NCBI RefSeq assembly: GCF_000003815.2
Contig: NC_049995.1
Coordinates: 8,508,100-8,572,099 of the forward strand
Origin: Branchiostoma floridae
Lineage: Eukaryota > Chordata > Leptocardii > Amphioxiformes > Branchiostomatidae
DNA length: 64,000 nt
Direction: 5' to 3'
In this document: one piece after another, positions 21,601 to 35,200 of the stretch
Numbering within the stretch: the first letter of the stretch is position 1
How the letters are laid out: the number at the start of each line of letters is the position of its first letter
Notes under the pieces: model-generated
Told to the model about the DNA's origin: nothing
What the model saw: only the letters and a program-made list of their open reading frames with translations
The model's database searches: none
Translations under genes and position numbers: made by a program

Positions 21601-22654
21601 AGCTTCATATCTATGTAGTCTTTCTGAGCTACAAGAATTTGTTTGCCACGGACGTGAGAAATGGCAATTATAAGTGAGACATGCTTCAATGCGCCCAGCC
21701 AGAGAGACGCCAGCTTGCGTTTACTTCTGTGAGCATCTTCAAAACATGTTTTGACGCTCACCGAGTAATTCTTCATTTGTCACGAGATACTAGAATTTTC
21801 TGGTGACTTGTGAAATGGTAATGATAAGCGGACGATGCCCTCAAAGCTATCCAGTCAGAGAGGAATTCAGTCAAAATCGCAGATAACGTTTGCTAATGTG
21901 AACTCCCTCACTATATTGACAAAATCAGTTTATCCGTGTGCATTTTTGTGATATAACATTATAGATGTAATATTGCTATTTCAACGAAAATTAGGACAAG
22001 TCTACGAACATTGACAAGTATTGAATGGCTAATTCCAATGAACCCTCGAGATGGAAGAAGATAAAACAGAAGAAGAAAGAAGAACACAACAGCTGTTTTT
22101 AGACAGAAGAAGACCCGGGTAGAATTTGGTTTATATATCGTTTGGTGTGCAATTTAACTAAGGTATGGTCTTGCTTATTTTTGTATCGTCTTCATACATC
22201 AAAAAAGAAAGAACAAACCAGAGAAAAAACAATATGTTTTCTCTATCAGGAACATAATAAGGTCTAGGACGTCAGTCTATGGAGAAGTCTAGGCACACTA
22301 ACATACGTGCAAACTAGTAATTACAAGGGCAGTACGTATATACCGTTCAGTTCAGTTCATGGCAGGGTATTGTCGCTCTCTTTGAGGAACCCCTCCCTTG
22401 AACTGTTCCACGTTGCACGTCCCATACAGAGAGAGAGACAGAGAGGGCAATTTGCGAGATTGCATTTTACGTCTACTTCTATGAACACGCTATCTGTTGG
22501 CGAAGTGTGAAGTGGAAATTATAAAAGGACAATGGTGTCATAGACGTCAGAAGCAATTACGCAAAATTGCATCTTACGTTTGGCTCTGTGAACATCTTCA
22601 AAACATTTTTCTTGCCCACTAGTTGATAGTTCAGTCTTCACGAGTACTGACAGC

Positions 22655-23263
22655 ATGGGGGCTTTCGTGAAGTTTGTAGCAGGTAAGCAAAATTAATAAT
22701 TGCAATTTTATTCTCGTTGGTATATTTAAGCATGTAGCATTCATAATTTCGTTCTGATAGAGTCATATCATAAAGAAATACAAATAACAGCACTTCGATG
22801 AAGGTTAGACATCCAGACAATAAGATATGCCAACTAGCAGTTACTCAAACAACTAGATATGGTAGCAGTAACTCATTGACAAGCAACTAACTGCCAGACG
22901 TTTCAGATAGCATCGACTATCTTTCGTCAGTGACTATTTGGCAAATGACAGCGTATCTCGTAATATAATATTATTGCGTATATCGTAAATTGCAGTGAGG
23001 TGTCATATGTTTCCTCGGCCATTCATTTTAATAACATACATTATCATTGGATACCACACATGCAAAAACCATTGATCATCTCATATTTTGTATGTATAAA
23101 GCTTGTATTGGTTAAGTGTCTTAAATGTGGGAAAAATCAATGATATGCTCACTATGACATATCGTTATGTTGAAAATTTTATGAGTTCCTCTACGAGGAT
23201 ATGTCTGTGTGTGTATGGTTGTATGTATGTATGTATGTGTGTGTGTGTCTGTGTGTGTTTGTA

Positions 23264-23294
<31 letters not shown>

Positions 23295-26200
23295 CACGTG
23301 AGAGAGAGAGAGAGAGAGAGTCTGTGAGCATTTATACGTGTGTATTCATGCGTGTGTCTAACATCAACACCCATAAATCCACCAAAAAGTTCCATGTCTT
23401 GATATGTATGGAAAAAGTCTTGAGATCATTTCTCAAAGTCTTAAGACTTTCTGAAATATTTTAAGATTGCTGTGAAAAATCTCAAGACTGTTTCAAAAAA
23501 TCTCAAGATTATCTCGAAAAATCCCACGATTGTCTCAAAAGATCTCAAGATCTCAAAATATAAGATGTGTGCCTTTAATAAGCTGTAACTAGTCAAAAGC
23601 ATTAGTCCAAAGTGCTCTGTTAAATGATCATCTGCCTCTGCTCACTGTTTAATGTATCTCTCTTGTGTGTTTGTGTGTGTATGTTAATGTGTGTGTGTGC
23701 ACCTGCTTGTGCGTGTATGTTAATGTTACTACAATTCTCAATATACTCAATGCGGACTAGTCGTACATCCCCATTCCCGGTATATTAGTCTGAAACACAA
23801 AACAGTATTAGTTATACCCCTGTCACATTATCCACGATCTTCGGGCGTATCGATAGAAGATCGGCCATATTTAAGATCGACAGAGGGTTGCGCGTATTTT
23901 CACCTGAAAACCGTCCCTGTCACATATAAGCCTTACTTTGTACCTTGTACAATTGTTGTGCAATAAAGTTGTTATCATAAGCGAGGCTCGGGCGATTGCC
24001 ACAGAATCGTCGTCAGATCGATTTTCGCCAAATGTGACAGGGGTATAAGGCAGTAAAGTCTGCCATCTCTGATTGTCTTCTATGTCATTGATTTCCCTAC
24101 TGCAGCGTTGTGCCTAGCTGCATTGACGGTTTACTACGTGAACTGTTCTCCCTGCCAACCGCCTCTTGATGACGTGTGTTCCTGTCAGGATGGACTTATG
24201 GGTACCGGGGAGACATGCACAGTCTGCGCATGCTCACAGGACGGCAACTTCAGACAATGCAAGGGTTAGTAATCATCAGTAATTTAGTCGCACTCTGTAA
24301 ATACCACATGTAGCTGTATAACATTTATGTCTATGTCTTATGTGCAGGAAGAATAGACACGTATAGATTTATGTATGCCAGTTAAGGCGATATTTCACTG
24401 CACATGGGGCACCGGTGTGGCACTGCGGTGTTCAACGAATTTCAGAGATAAGGAATGCATTTTCTATCGTGTGGTAGGCTTGATTGTACTATATGAGTGA
24501 CACCATTTAGAAACATGTAGCCATTACAGTAGCTGTTGAAGTGAAACTAGTTCAATATAGTAAAAGTGTCATCAATGTGGTCAACATGACTGTATTTACT
24601 AACTTGGTAAGGTGTCACTTTGTGTACTTCTTGAATGGAAATATTTAAAAGAAATTGTTTGCTGTGATACCATGTTTTGTCGTTTCAATCCCATTACAAT
24701 ATTATGTTACTTATTTTAAAAATCTAAATCTATATATCTTGTTTTTTCTACCTTTTCGCCCTCTCTCATTAATTTTGGAGTCTACAGAGAATGCCATGCA
24801 TAAAATTTACTTGCTGTGGCCTAACCAACGTATCTAAAGCATTGGTACTTTAATCCTATATTGCTACCGGCATTGACAACGTTGTGCTTTTCGTTAGTCT
24901 AGCTAGGTTTTATGGTCTCTGTGTAATTTAGAGCATATATTTGCCCCCATTGTAGTTTCTTTATACCCCTGTCATATTATCCACGATCTTCAGGCGTATC
25001 GATGGAAGATCGGCCATATTTAAGATCGACAGAGGGTTGCGCGTATTTTTCACCTGAAAACCGTCCCTGTCACATATAAGCCATACTTTGTACCTTGTAC
25101 AATTGTTGTGCAATAAAGCTACTATCATAATCGAGGCTCGGGCGATTGCCGCAGAATCGTCGTCCGATTGATTTTCGCCAAATGTGACAGGGGTATTACA
25201 AGTACGATTTACAGTATGCAACGTTAATCGCAAATGTTTTTTTTGGTGTAAATGGGCAAACATTATGCGTGCACTGATGTCATCTATACAAACAACTCAG
25301 TGTGGCCTACTGTTGTAATAAAGTCCACGTAGCAGCAAGTCAATGACATCACGTCACCGTGGCAACCACACCTAAGTTCGTAGAAATGTTCATAATGCTC
25401 TGTTGAGTATTTTGAATAGCGATTTCGCACATACTGAATATGCAAATTAAATCAAGTTCCTATTGTTTCACTCCACCATACCGTAGGTATGGTATGGTAT
25501 GGTATGGTATGGTATGGTATGGTATGGTATGGTATGGTATGGTATGGTATGGTATGGTATGGAGAGAAATATTGTACTCGGAATATTTCTTTGGAGGTTC
25601 TACGGCCATTTTCAACGCCCCACAGCGTTCTAGTGTTCACCATATATGATAAAACGTTCTAGAGGTCGTTGACACCATGCACCTGGCTCGTCCAGGTGGC
25701 CAGCGGAAAGGCTAAGTATAAATCAATTAGACGCTAAGCCAATCAGCAACTAGAAGAAATAAATGACGCTAAGCCAATCAGCAACTAGAAGAAATAAATG
25801 AGACAACGCTTGCCAACCAATTCGCGAATTTCCAAACCTGGAGCTGGTTGGAGCTGTTGGAGCTGGTTAGTTAAATTGTCACGTGATTTGTGGGCTAGAC
25901 CATTGATGTTTTGAAGGGGGTTAATGAAATTTATCATAATCTATGATAAGTAAGAAATAAGCATACAGAAAGATATTGTAGAATAATAGTACAGTATAGA
26001 AAATAGATTGTAGACAGACACAGGATATATGTATAAAAAAACATTTTCAGGTCCGTCATTGCGGTCTGTGTATACGCAGGGGTCATGGTGGAATGAAATA
26101 CGCTGTATTTGCTCATGAGCAAATGTCGGCCTTTCAAGTTTCTTTTGTGTTACTAATATATTGTATGAATGACTGTCTACAAACCAAGTTATCATCAAAG

Positions 26201-29200
26201 TGATTACGTATAGTAGTAACCTTACAAAGGCAGTACAGTAAACTGCAACACTCGGGTAAACAATTTGAGTACCAATTTCACGCAAGAGAGGAGCAATGCA
26301 TTCATTGTATTTGTAAGTAATGGGTATAGATAGGGGATAACGTATATCTGTTTGCCTTGTTGTTGTTTTTAAAGAAGAATAAAGGTAACGCTAGTTCGCC
26401 TTTATCCGTGGGGTAACCTATACCCGTTGTATAGGTTATTTAGGGGCATTTAGGGATATCAACTCGACAGATGATGGTGTCAAATGAATTCTATTTTTGA
26501 ATATTAAAATATTTTTCTGTATTGATAATAGTGCTATCTTTCCTGCGCTGTGATTGGCGATGCCTATATTAGGCGAAGACCCAATCCCATATAAAGGCAG
26601 GATAGACTATTCACATGCAGTTTGACGGACTCCTCCCCACAGCCGGTTCGTCGACGCCATGGCTACGGAAACACAGAAGATCCACAGAAAGACCGCCAGC
26701 AGGTTTTCGGGGTGTAGAAGAGAGACCGAGTATTTACCTCGTTTGCGTTTACAGGGAGTATAGAATTCGAAGATTGCCCTTTTAGTGTCATGAAGATTTC
26801 GTATTTTATTTTGCTTTGTGAAACTGCGAGAAGTTGTTGCTGCGTAGGGACGAATGTGAGTTGTCTGCGTTTTGCACGTGTATCGCTCTTTGTCATGCTG
26901 AGGTCCGTTCTTCTCGCAGACACTGGCGTGCCGGGCATTGTGTATGGGTTATGGAGGAAAGCATGCCTCACTGCGAGAATAGACGCTTATTTTGGGCGTT
27001 TGTTAGACATCACAGGTATATGCAGTACTGTCTGGCAGAACGTCGACGGAGAAGGCAAGTCACACCGCCGGCACGGCCGACCCCAGCATGACTGACGCAG
27101 CAGCCTTGTGAATGAGCTGGACGTTCCATAGCAGAGCACCAGTAACACTGTTTTTGACAGTGAGACTCAACAGGACAAGTCTGCGATATCTACGACCTTC
27201 TGGGAACGGGTAGGGAAACTTGCCGACAACAGAGAAGATAGAGTAGTTCCCTACGGGCGTAGGATTTACAAGCCAAGCAGGTACGCAAGGTTTTGAGCTC
27301 GCCGCCATTTTTGGCGTCTTGTGGAATTTTCCATTTTGATTTGTCTTCCTACGTTGGCTGTTTTTCTAGTGGATCCCTCGGTTGTTTTCTTTCTTGTTCC
27401 TTCATGATTTTATTTTCCTGTTTTCCCCTTTTGTATGATTATGGTGTGTTTTGTTGGTCAGCAACTATTCTGTCGTTCATTTCGTTTAGCGACTCGTAAT
27501 TTGCATATGTTTGCGCATCGCACATGTTTCGCGTGCGCAGGTGTGAGTGATTCTATTTGGTAAAATAGGCTTGGTATAATTAATTTTGTGTTGTCTCATT
27601 TGAGTTAGGTATGTTGATACAGCTGAGCCACCGCTAGGGCTGCCGTTTACCCCGTCTTTTCGCCATAGGAGCCTTTGTGAAGCGGTACAACGTTGTTCCA
27701 GTTTCCGCACGCTCGGAGCAGAGCCCGACCTTTTTTTTATCAAGAAAGAGTCGGAGGCTTCAACTTATCACTGGTAGCTCTATGGGTGAGTTACGTTCTT
27801 TGAAAGGCTTTAGACAGTATTTGGTATAGTTTTTTGTCTGCCTATCACGTTTGTTGTTGTTGTTGTGGAAGGAGTCAAACGTATTGCTTTATTTTACGTA
27901 TTTTCCTTTGTTTTTTTTTTCTGTATATTTGCTTTGTTTAATTTTGAAGTTAGGTTCGGCGATTCTGGGCATTGCATTTAGTGGACCAGCCAGCATTCAG
28001 CAACCCGAAAAGCTGAGGGACCAGGCCTCAAGACGCTCGGACAGCTGTCAACCACTGCGGCAGTTTTCCTAAGGTGTGTCCTATATCTCAGCTAGAGGTT
28101 GTTATCTTGTTGCTCGTCTGGTCGGCAGACAACCTCGAGTTTGTAGCGAGATTTCAGGTGATTTGATTTTTGTTTTTTTATGAGCCGATTTGCTTTTTGT
28201 TGGGTTTCTCGCTTGACAGGTTCTTGGACAACCCTAGGTAGAAAAAAAAAGTGTTTGCAGTTTTTTTGTCTGGTTGGTGTCATGCAATAATTTGTTGGAC
28301 AATTGAACTGTTGGACAGTTTTTGTTTGCTGTTGTCGTACGACATGCTGTAAACAGCCCCAGAGAGATAACAAGACTGCTGGAAAGTTTTGTTGTTGTTG
28401 TCATGCGACAGGTTGTTGGACAACCCCAGGTAAGTAACAAGACTGTTGGACAGTTTTGTTTGTAGTTGTCATGCGACAGGTTGTTGGACAACCCCAGGTA
28501 AGTAACAAGACTGTTGGACAGTTTTGTTTGTAGTTGTCATGCGACAGGTTGTTGGACAACCCCAGGTAAGTAACAAGACTATTGGATAGTTTTGTTTGTG
28601 GATGGACGACGGGTTGTGGGATAGCACCAGGCAGGTAACAGGACTGTTGGACAGTTTTGTTTGTTGATGTACGACAGGTTGTGGGACAACACCAGGCAAG
28701 TAACAAGACTGTTGGACAGTTTGATTTGTTGATGTACGACAGGCTGTGGGACGGCACCAGGCAAGTAACAGGACTGTTGGACAGTTTGGTTTGTTGATAT
28801 ATACGACAGGCTGTGGGACAGCACCAGGCAAGTAACAGGACTGTTGGACAGTTTTGTTTGTTGATGTACGACAGGCTGTGGGACAGCACCAGGCAGATAA
28901 CAAGACTGTTGGACAGTTTTGTTTGTTGACGTACGACAGGCTGTGGGACAGCACCAGGCAGGTAACAAGACTGTTGGACAGTTTTGTTTGTTGATGTACG
29001 ACAGGCTGTGGGACGGCACCAGGCAGGTAACAGGACTGTCGGACAGTTTGTTTGTTGATGTACGACAGGTTGTGGGACAACACCAGGCAAGTAACAGGAC
29101 TGTTGGGCAGTTTGGTTCGTTGATGTACGACAAGCTGTGGGACAGCACCAGGCAAGTAACAGGACTGTTGGGCAGTTTGGTTCGTTGATGTACGACAAGC

Positions 29201-32200
29201 TGTGGGACAGCACCAGGCAAGTAACAGGACTGTTGGACAGTTTGGTTCGTTGATGTACGATAGGCTGTGGGACGGCACCAGGCAAGTAACAGGACTGTTG
29301 GACAGTTTGGTTCGTTGATGTACGATAGGCTGTGGGACAGCACTAGGCAGGTAACAAGGCTGTTGAACAGTTTGGTTTGTTGATGTACGGCAGGTTGTGG
29401 GATAGCACCAACCAGGTAACAAGACTGTTGGACAGTTTGGTTGGTTGATGTACGACAGGCTGTGGGACAGCACCAGGCAAGTAACAAGACTGTTGGACAG
29501 TTTGGTTTGTTGTCGTGCGACAGGCTGTGGGACAGCACCAGGCAGGTAACAGGACTGTTGGACAGTTTGGTTTGTTGTCGTGCGACAGGCAGTGAGACAA
29601 CGCCAGGTAGAGTAACAACAGTGTACGACAGTTTTTTGTTTGCTGTTGTCGTATGACAGGTTGTTGGACAACCCCGGGTAGGTAATAAGACTGTTGGACA
29701 GTTTTGTTTGTTGTTGTCGTGCGACAGGTTGGTTAGACAACCCCAGAGAAGTAAAAAGGCTGCTCGACAGTTTTGTGACGCTGTGCTGTAGTACGACAGA
29801 TTGTTTAGCAACTCCAGGAAACCAACAAGACTGTTGGACATTTTTGTTTGTTGTTGTCGTGCGACAGGTTGTTAGACAACCCCAGAGAAGTAAAAAGGCT
29901 GTTAGACAGTTTTGTGGGTTGTCGTACGATAGATTGTTTAGCAACCCCAGGTAAGCAGCAAAACTGTTGGACATTTTTGTTTGTTGTTGTCGTGTGACAG
30001 GTTGTTAGACAACCTCAGAGAATTAAAAAGGCTGTTAGATAGTTTTGTGTGTTGTTGTACGACAGATTGTTGAGTAACCCCAGGTAAGCAGCAAGACTGT
30101 TGAAAAGTTTTTGGACTAGAGAAGTAAAGAGACTGTTAGACAGTTTTCTGTTATCGCACGATACGTTGTTACAAATTTGTTACCCAGGTGTTAGTGGTTG
30201 GTCGCACGACAGGTTGTTTAGACAAGCCTAGGTAGGTAACATGGGCGGACAGTTTTTTATTTTGTTTGTTATGCGACAAGTTGTGGGACAACCACAGGTG
30301 GAGTTTAAGACTGAAGGACAATTTTTGTGTGATATGGAGCCGTACTATCAGTTATTGGACAGCTTCAGGCTGATAACAGGACTTGGTTTTCGTTCGGTTT
30401 GTTACTTGACAAGTCGAGGGACAACTCTAGGCTGATATAGTTGGTCGTGCGACAGGGCAGCCACATGTAGGAAATGAGAATAGTACAGTTTGGCTGGCTG
30501 ACTACGACAGGTTTTGGTTAACTTCGTGATGGTACATACCGAGACTGTCCGATACTTTGGTGAGATTTGTGGCATTGCAGATTGTTGATGGACCCCGTGT
30601 AGATAACGAGAACGGCAAGCAGTTTTTAACGCGATTGAGAAAATATCTACAGAAGCACTGAAGTCGAGGCCGACAATTGTGAAGATTACGATGTGCAATG
30701 TAGAGAATAGTACGTCGTGGATAGTTTTAGGACGGACAGCACAAGATTAAAAGTTGGCACTTATATACGTATAACTGCAAGGAGTTTGAACTAATTACGA
30801 GTATCATTCGTTCGTTTTTCAACACGCTATTGTATCGCTATGATTCTTGGTACACGTACGTTTTCTTTGAAGTACAAGACACAGAGCAACATTGTCGTAG
30901 AACATTCGTAACCAACGACGTATTCGTTAGGTGGTACAGGTTTTCAAGAGAAAGGATAGCTTCATCCCGAAGGACATGCAATATGATAAATATGTTACAG
31001 GAAGCATTCAGTACAACGCGCGTGGGTGTGATGCGAGGACGTCTGAAAATACCACCTCAAGTTCAGCAACTTAGACCCACCAGCCAGCTGAGAAGTACAC
31101 GCAACAAACCATATGGGAGGACGGCGTACAGGCAGGGATGGTGGCCAAGCAAAGGGATCAAGAAGTTTAAAACCAGACTTAAAATTCAGAAACAGAGAGA
31201 CAACAGCCCCAGAATTTTTTACTCTCTCGTACGTTCGAATTGTGACCTGAACTTCCATTTTGCCTTAAAGTAACAGAATATGTTAGAGGGCGTCTGTTAA
31301 ACGCTTTCTTCGTAAAAAAACAACAACATCTATACAGTCTTAGAGTTCACTGTAGGGATGACCACTGTATTTGCTTGTTTTTAATTAGAACACATCAACG
31401 TCAGAAGTTGTCCAGGAAGTGACATGTTTTTCGTTGTAATGTTGAGAAACAACTAGTTATTAAATCGGTTTGCTGTTTTCGTCTGTCTCCATTTTCTTTA
31501 CTTGGTAGTACGTTCCAGCGCTTATGGTTTATAAGTAATTTGAAAAGGAGCATGTTTAATATAAAGTGCCATGGATAAATACAGGTTCGTGTATCTTGGG
31601 TAGTAATTTGTTGATAACTTGACGAGGCACGAAAGTTAAAAGGCAGCAGTTATTTTGTCGTTTTATTGAAACATTTAGGCAAAAGTCTAATTTCGCTTCG
31701 TAGGTAGATCTGACATGTTTAGCTGTAATGAGTCCAAAGATGACGCTATAAAAGTTTCAGGTTAATATAGCCAGTATTAAAAGGTCACTGCTTACTTTCT
31801 AACTGTCAGCCTTTATTGGCACACATAGGATTAAGGCTTATTTATAGAAGACATTAAGGTTTTGCTGCACATAAAATAAAATGTCTTCAATTTATCACAT
31901 ATGCTTTCCAAGCTAGACCTAGTAATATAGGGTTGGCTACCCAGCGCAAAACGGCATTGGCCAAAACTGGTTTAGTCAAATATGTATCAATTCAAGGGTT
32001 AGTGGATTTTCCAGAGAGGTTGTTATCAGTGAAAAGCTAGAACAGTAGTGAGGAGGACTCTAACACTTTAATACAGATTTTTTGTTTAGATACAATTATC
32101 CCAATGTATGTGACGTAGCTTGGTTTGCTAAACGGCAGTTGAAACAAATATTTGAAATCGAATGTCGACATTTTTTTTTTGTTTATACCCGAGTTCTGAT

Positions 32201-35200
32201 AGGGAGAAATGGGATTATATTGGGTATTTATTCTTGCAATATGTCTGGGCCATTTGTGTACGTCGAATTTGGAGAGATCCGTTATACGAAAGTTACATCT
32301 GCTGCGATAATAGACCATTGTTACGTACCGTGTCTATTCTATTTATGGGGTTGGAAGTATGTTTGGAGTTTGCAACATCTGACAGAGGACACTTCTGGTA
32401 GTTTTTAGAAGAGGACCGCCGGCGATGCAAGAAATAAAAAGTATTAGACTGCACATTAGTTTTATTGTAGTTGATTCACTTCCGATAAGCAGGACACGAA
32501 TAAAAGAATAATGAATGGAGGTTGGGGTAGAAAGGAATAGAGAATGATGGTGGGAAGAACTTGGCGGATGAGAGTGGGAGAAGTAAGGATGAGAGTGGGA
32601 GAGAACGATAGAGTCAAGGAAGGTTAAGATGAGATTGGGGATAGTAGGAGGTATGGATATTTAAGAACGATGGAGTGAAGGAAAGTTCGGATGAGATTAG
32701 GAATAGTAGGAGGTATGCATATGTAAGAAGGAAGAATAGTAGCGCCAATATTGTATAGTGATTGTTATGGTAGGTCTGGACCACCACCCATATAAGTGGT
32801 AGAGTCCGCTAGTGGTTATGTCACGCACTGTGTGGTGCTGGTTGTTTACCATCATGGAACGGTTCCATAAGAAGTTGTCAATAGACTATGTTGAGTATGT
32901 TTGACTATGCGTCCACTGTCGTCCTTGAGTATACACCGCACGCGTTCCCTATTAGCGTGGAGTCAGCGGTTGGTCTCCTAGAACCCACACACGCACCAAG
33001 AAGCTTGGATGCTACGCAACTCAGGTAATGATACTAAAAAGAAGAGGCGCGACGGAAGGCACCACCCCATAGCTTCATATGGATGAGTCAATCACTGCGC
33101 AGAAAGAATAGGTAACTATCTTTCCTGCGCTGTGATTGGCGATGCCTATATTAGGCGAAGACCCAATCCCATATAAAGGCAGGATAGACTATTCACATGC
33201 AGTTTGACGGACTCATCCGCACAGCCTGGAATCCGTCGAAGACGTGAACATGGGATAGAAGGAGAGGGACAAGGGAAAAGAGGTAGGCACGATGGAGCGC
33301 AGTTTTCTTTTTCGCCCGCCCACCCACCCACCCACTCAGTCTGGGGAATGTTATATGTATCACATCTTCGCGCGACTCCAGGCACCACCCCATAGCTTCA
33401 TATGGATGAGTCAATCACTGCGCAGAAAGAATAGGTAACAATTTGAAGCCATTGTGGGTCGACTTGATATCCATGAATACACTTTTCAAAAACAACGGAG
33501 AAAGGCTACCCCACGAATAAATGTTAACCAGCACTAAATGCAGTACCATAGCTTTTTTGAGGCCGGAGGGACAGCTGGTTGTTATCATCCAATGTGTCTA
33601 TTGAACGCCGGTACTGGAAGAAGGAACACAAACCATTTGTTCTACTACATTTTACCTCCAAGGCCGAAGACATAAACCTATTTCACATCATACATGGGTG
33701 AAGCTAGGAGACTCGTGTTAAGTAAACTACAAACAGATCCTGCGGTAGCATAAGATAGTATCAAAAGCCGGCAGAAGATTGTGTTTCGCTACCGGGGCAT
33801 ACATAGCAAATGGACACCTCTTGGCTGACTAAACTCCTTGCCCAGTTTGGTACTATCTTATGCCACTGTAGGATCTGCTTGGAGATCTGTTAAGTGCCTT
33901 TCCCAAGGACACAGCCTGGCCAGGAACGACAGAAATAGAACTGTTCCCATTCGTCCCTAAGTTATCATTTTGTTAATCGGTATCTTGCACTGGATCTTAT
34001 CATTGTTTAATCTATAATCTTCATATCTATTCAATCTTTATTACTTTATGAGTTGTTAAATTTGTATGTATTATGGTTTGCAAATTTTGACGGGGGAAGG
34101 GCGTGTACAAGCCACATACACCCCCCCCCCCCAAACACACACACATGTTTTCTTGCTTTCTTTAATTTCCTTTGTGATGGCTTTTATGAAAGGCCACAGC
34201 AAATAAATCTTATGTATGACATACTATGCAGAATGCAAAAATAATGAGTTGGCGCAAAAAAAGAAGATGGGTAAAAAAACAAGATGGCTATTTTTTTTTA
34301 AATATACACCATAAACGTCGTAACAAGATTTGTAGTACAAAACATGGCATCACAATCAACAGGGTATTCATTCCTGTATCAAAGAAGTGAACTAGTGTAG
34401 TAAAAGTGATACTTTGTGTGGTACACTGGTATCACTTGCCACGTTGGCAACTTCATTCATGGCTTCCATATTGGTTGCACTTTTAAAACTATCCAACAAG
34501 TTTGACTTCTGCAACTTTAGTCATGGCTACATTTCTAGTGTCACTTCTACAAGACTTAAAGTATAATCATTAGGCTACAACGCAACATGTTTGCCCATTT
34601 TGGTCTAGCTGACCATCCCTGAAGAGGGAAAATATTTTTCTGAAATCAGGGGAAAATTAATGAGCGCGCTGATATCATGCTGTAGCCAAATGTGCAAAAT
34701 GAATCATCAGCATCATCATCTAATTTTCTGCTTATTCTCGCTTCTTGATAATTGTGAAAATATAGGATTTATTGGTTATTTTTCTCTCACCAGCATCACG
34801 TTGGTTGGATATACCTGACACCTGGATCTTGTTCGAAAGCAGTAGTTCGTACTGCAGTGGCTGGTACTGTTACTACACCGAGTACTACGCCCGGAGAGTG
34901 TTCGATAACGATCCCTTCACCTACTGGGAGCCCCGGCACCAACCACCCGGGTACCAACACTGGTTCATCCTCGACCTACAGACGAGCTTCACCATTCAGC
35001 GGCTCGCCGTCACCAATACGGGGGATCCCGTCCGTGACGTCGTCAACGTCATTTTGAAAAGGTAAGGAGATCCGCTAGCCATCCGCCATGAAAATGCATG
35101 CTCTTTTCCGTAAGGCGTAGGCGGGCCTTTTAATTTCCCGTAATTCGTCGGGAAGCTATTTTGTTTTACGTAATTCGTAGCAAGGGTGGAAAAATTTGCC

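Larger units (their letters stand above)
18768..22654. other. intergenic region before the polycystin gene
   Basis: No coding exon is supported. It contains poly-C/A tracts, a CA microsatellite, a 134-bp tandem repeat, a hairpin at 21058-21150 and a GT/CT microsatellite, listed separately. Confidence 0.55.
22655..24264 (+). other. polycystin exons 1-2: signal peptide and Cys-rich N-terminus
   Basis: MGAFVKFVA joins in phase 1 to ALCLAALTVYYVNCS, making a clear signal peptide. Ten Cys follow within about 40 residues (CQPPLDDVCSCQDG; CTVCACSQDG), a short EGF/VWC-like knot not assigned to a family. Exon 2 ends in phase 1, matching exon 3 at 34794 across a 10.5-kb intron. The start codon has A at -3 and G at +4. 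Confidence 0.7.
26535..33110 (+). mobile_element. TIR transposon-like element, long copy (6.6 kb)
   Basis: The left end TATCTTTCCTGCGCTGTGAT and right end ATCACTGCGCAGAAAGAATA are imperfect inverted repeats. The first about 108 bp, with inverted CCAAT and a TATAAAGG at 26590, recur at 33117-33225, and the last 65 bp recur at 33370-33433. Just after the promoter is a 34-codon frame (ATG at 26659, MATETQKIHRKT). The middle holds the minisatellite at 28190-30450. No transposase is recognised, so it is probably non-autonomous. It inserted in intron 2 of the polycystin gene. Confidence 0.6.
26386..33540. mobile_element. MITE copy split by a 6.9-kb transposon block
   Basis: The left part (26386-26534) begins with CTTTATCCGTGGGGTAACCT and contains GGGATATCAACTCGAC. 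The right part (33440-33540) contains GTCGACTTGATATCC and ends GGCTACCCCACGAATAA. These are the two inverted arms of the family seen at 13749, 42767 and 43846. Between GATAATAGTGC and AATTTGAAGCC, which adjoin in the intact copy at 13749 (GATAATGCAATTTG), lies the inserted block. The nesting shows the MITE is older. Confidence 0.65.

Noticed and set aside
26790-27095. Overlapping plus-strand frames of 85-101 codons in the transposon
   Set aside because: Two frames overlap without recognisable domain and neither has supporting context.
28401-29974. Minus-strand open frames of 294, 420 and 501 codons
   Set aside because: All three overlap in different frames over the same tandem repeat and differ only by frame, so they reflect a stop-free repeat unit.
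26535-33433. LTR-retroelement reading of the repeated 108-bp and 65-bp ends
   Set aside because: The left and right sequences are different ends shared by two tandem elements, with inverted termini and no terminal direct repeats, gag/pol-like frame or primer site; a DNA-transposon reading fits better.
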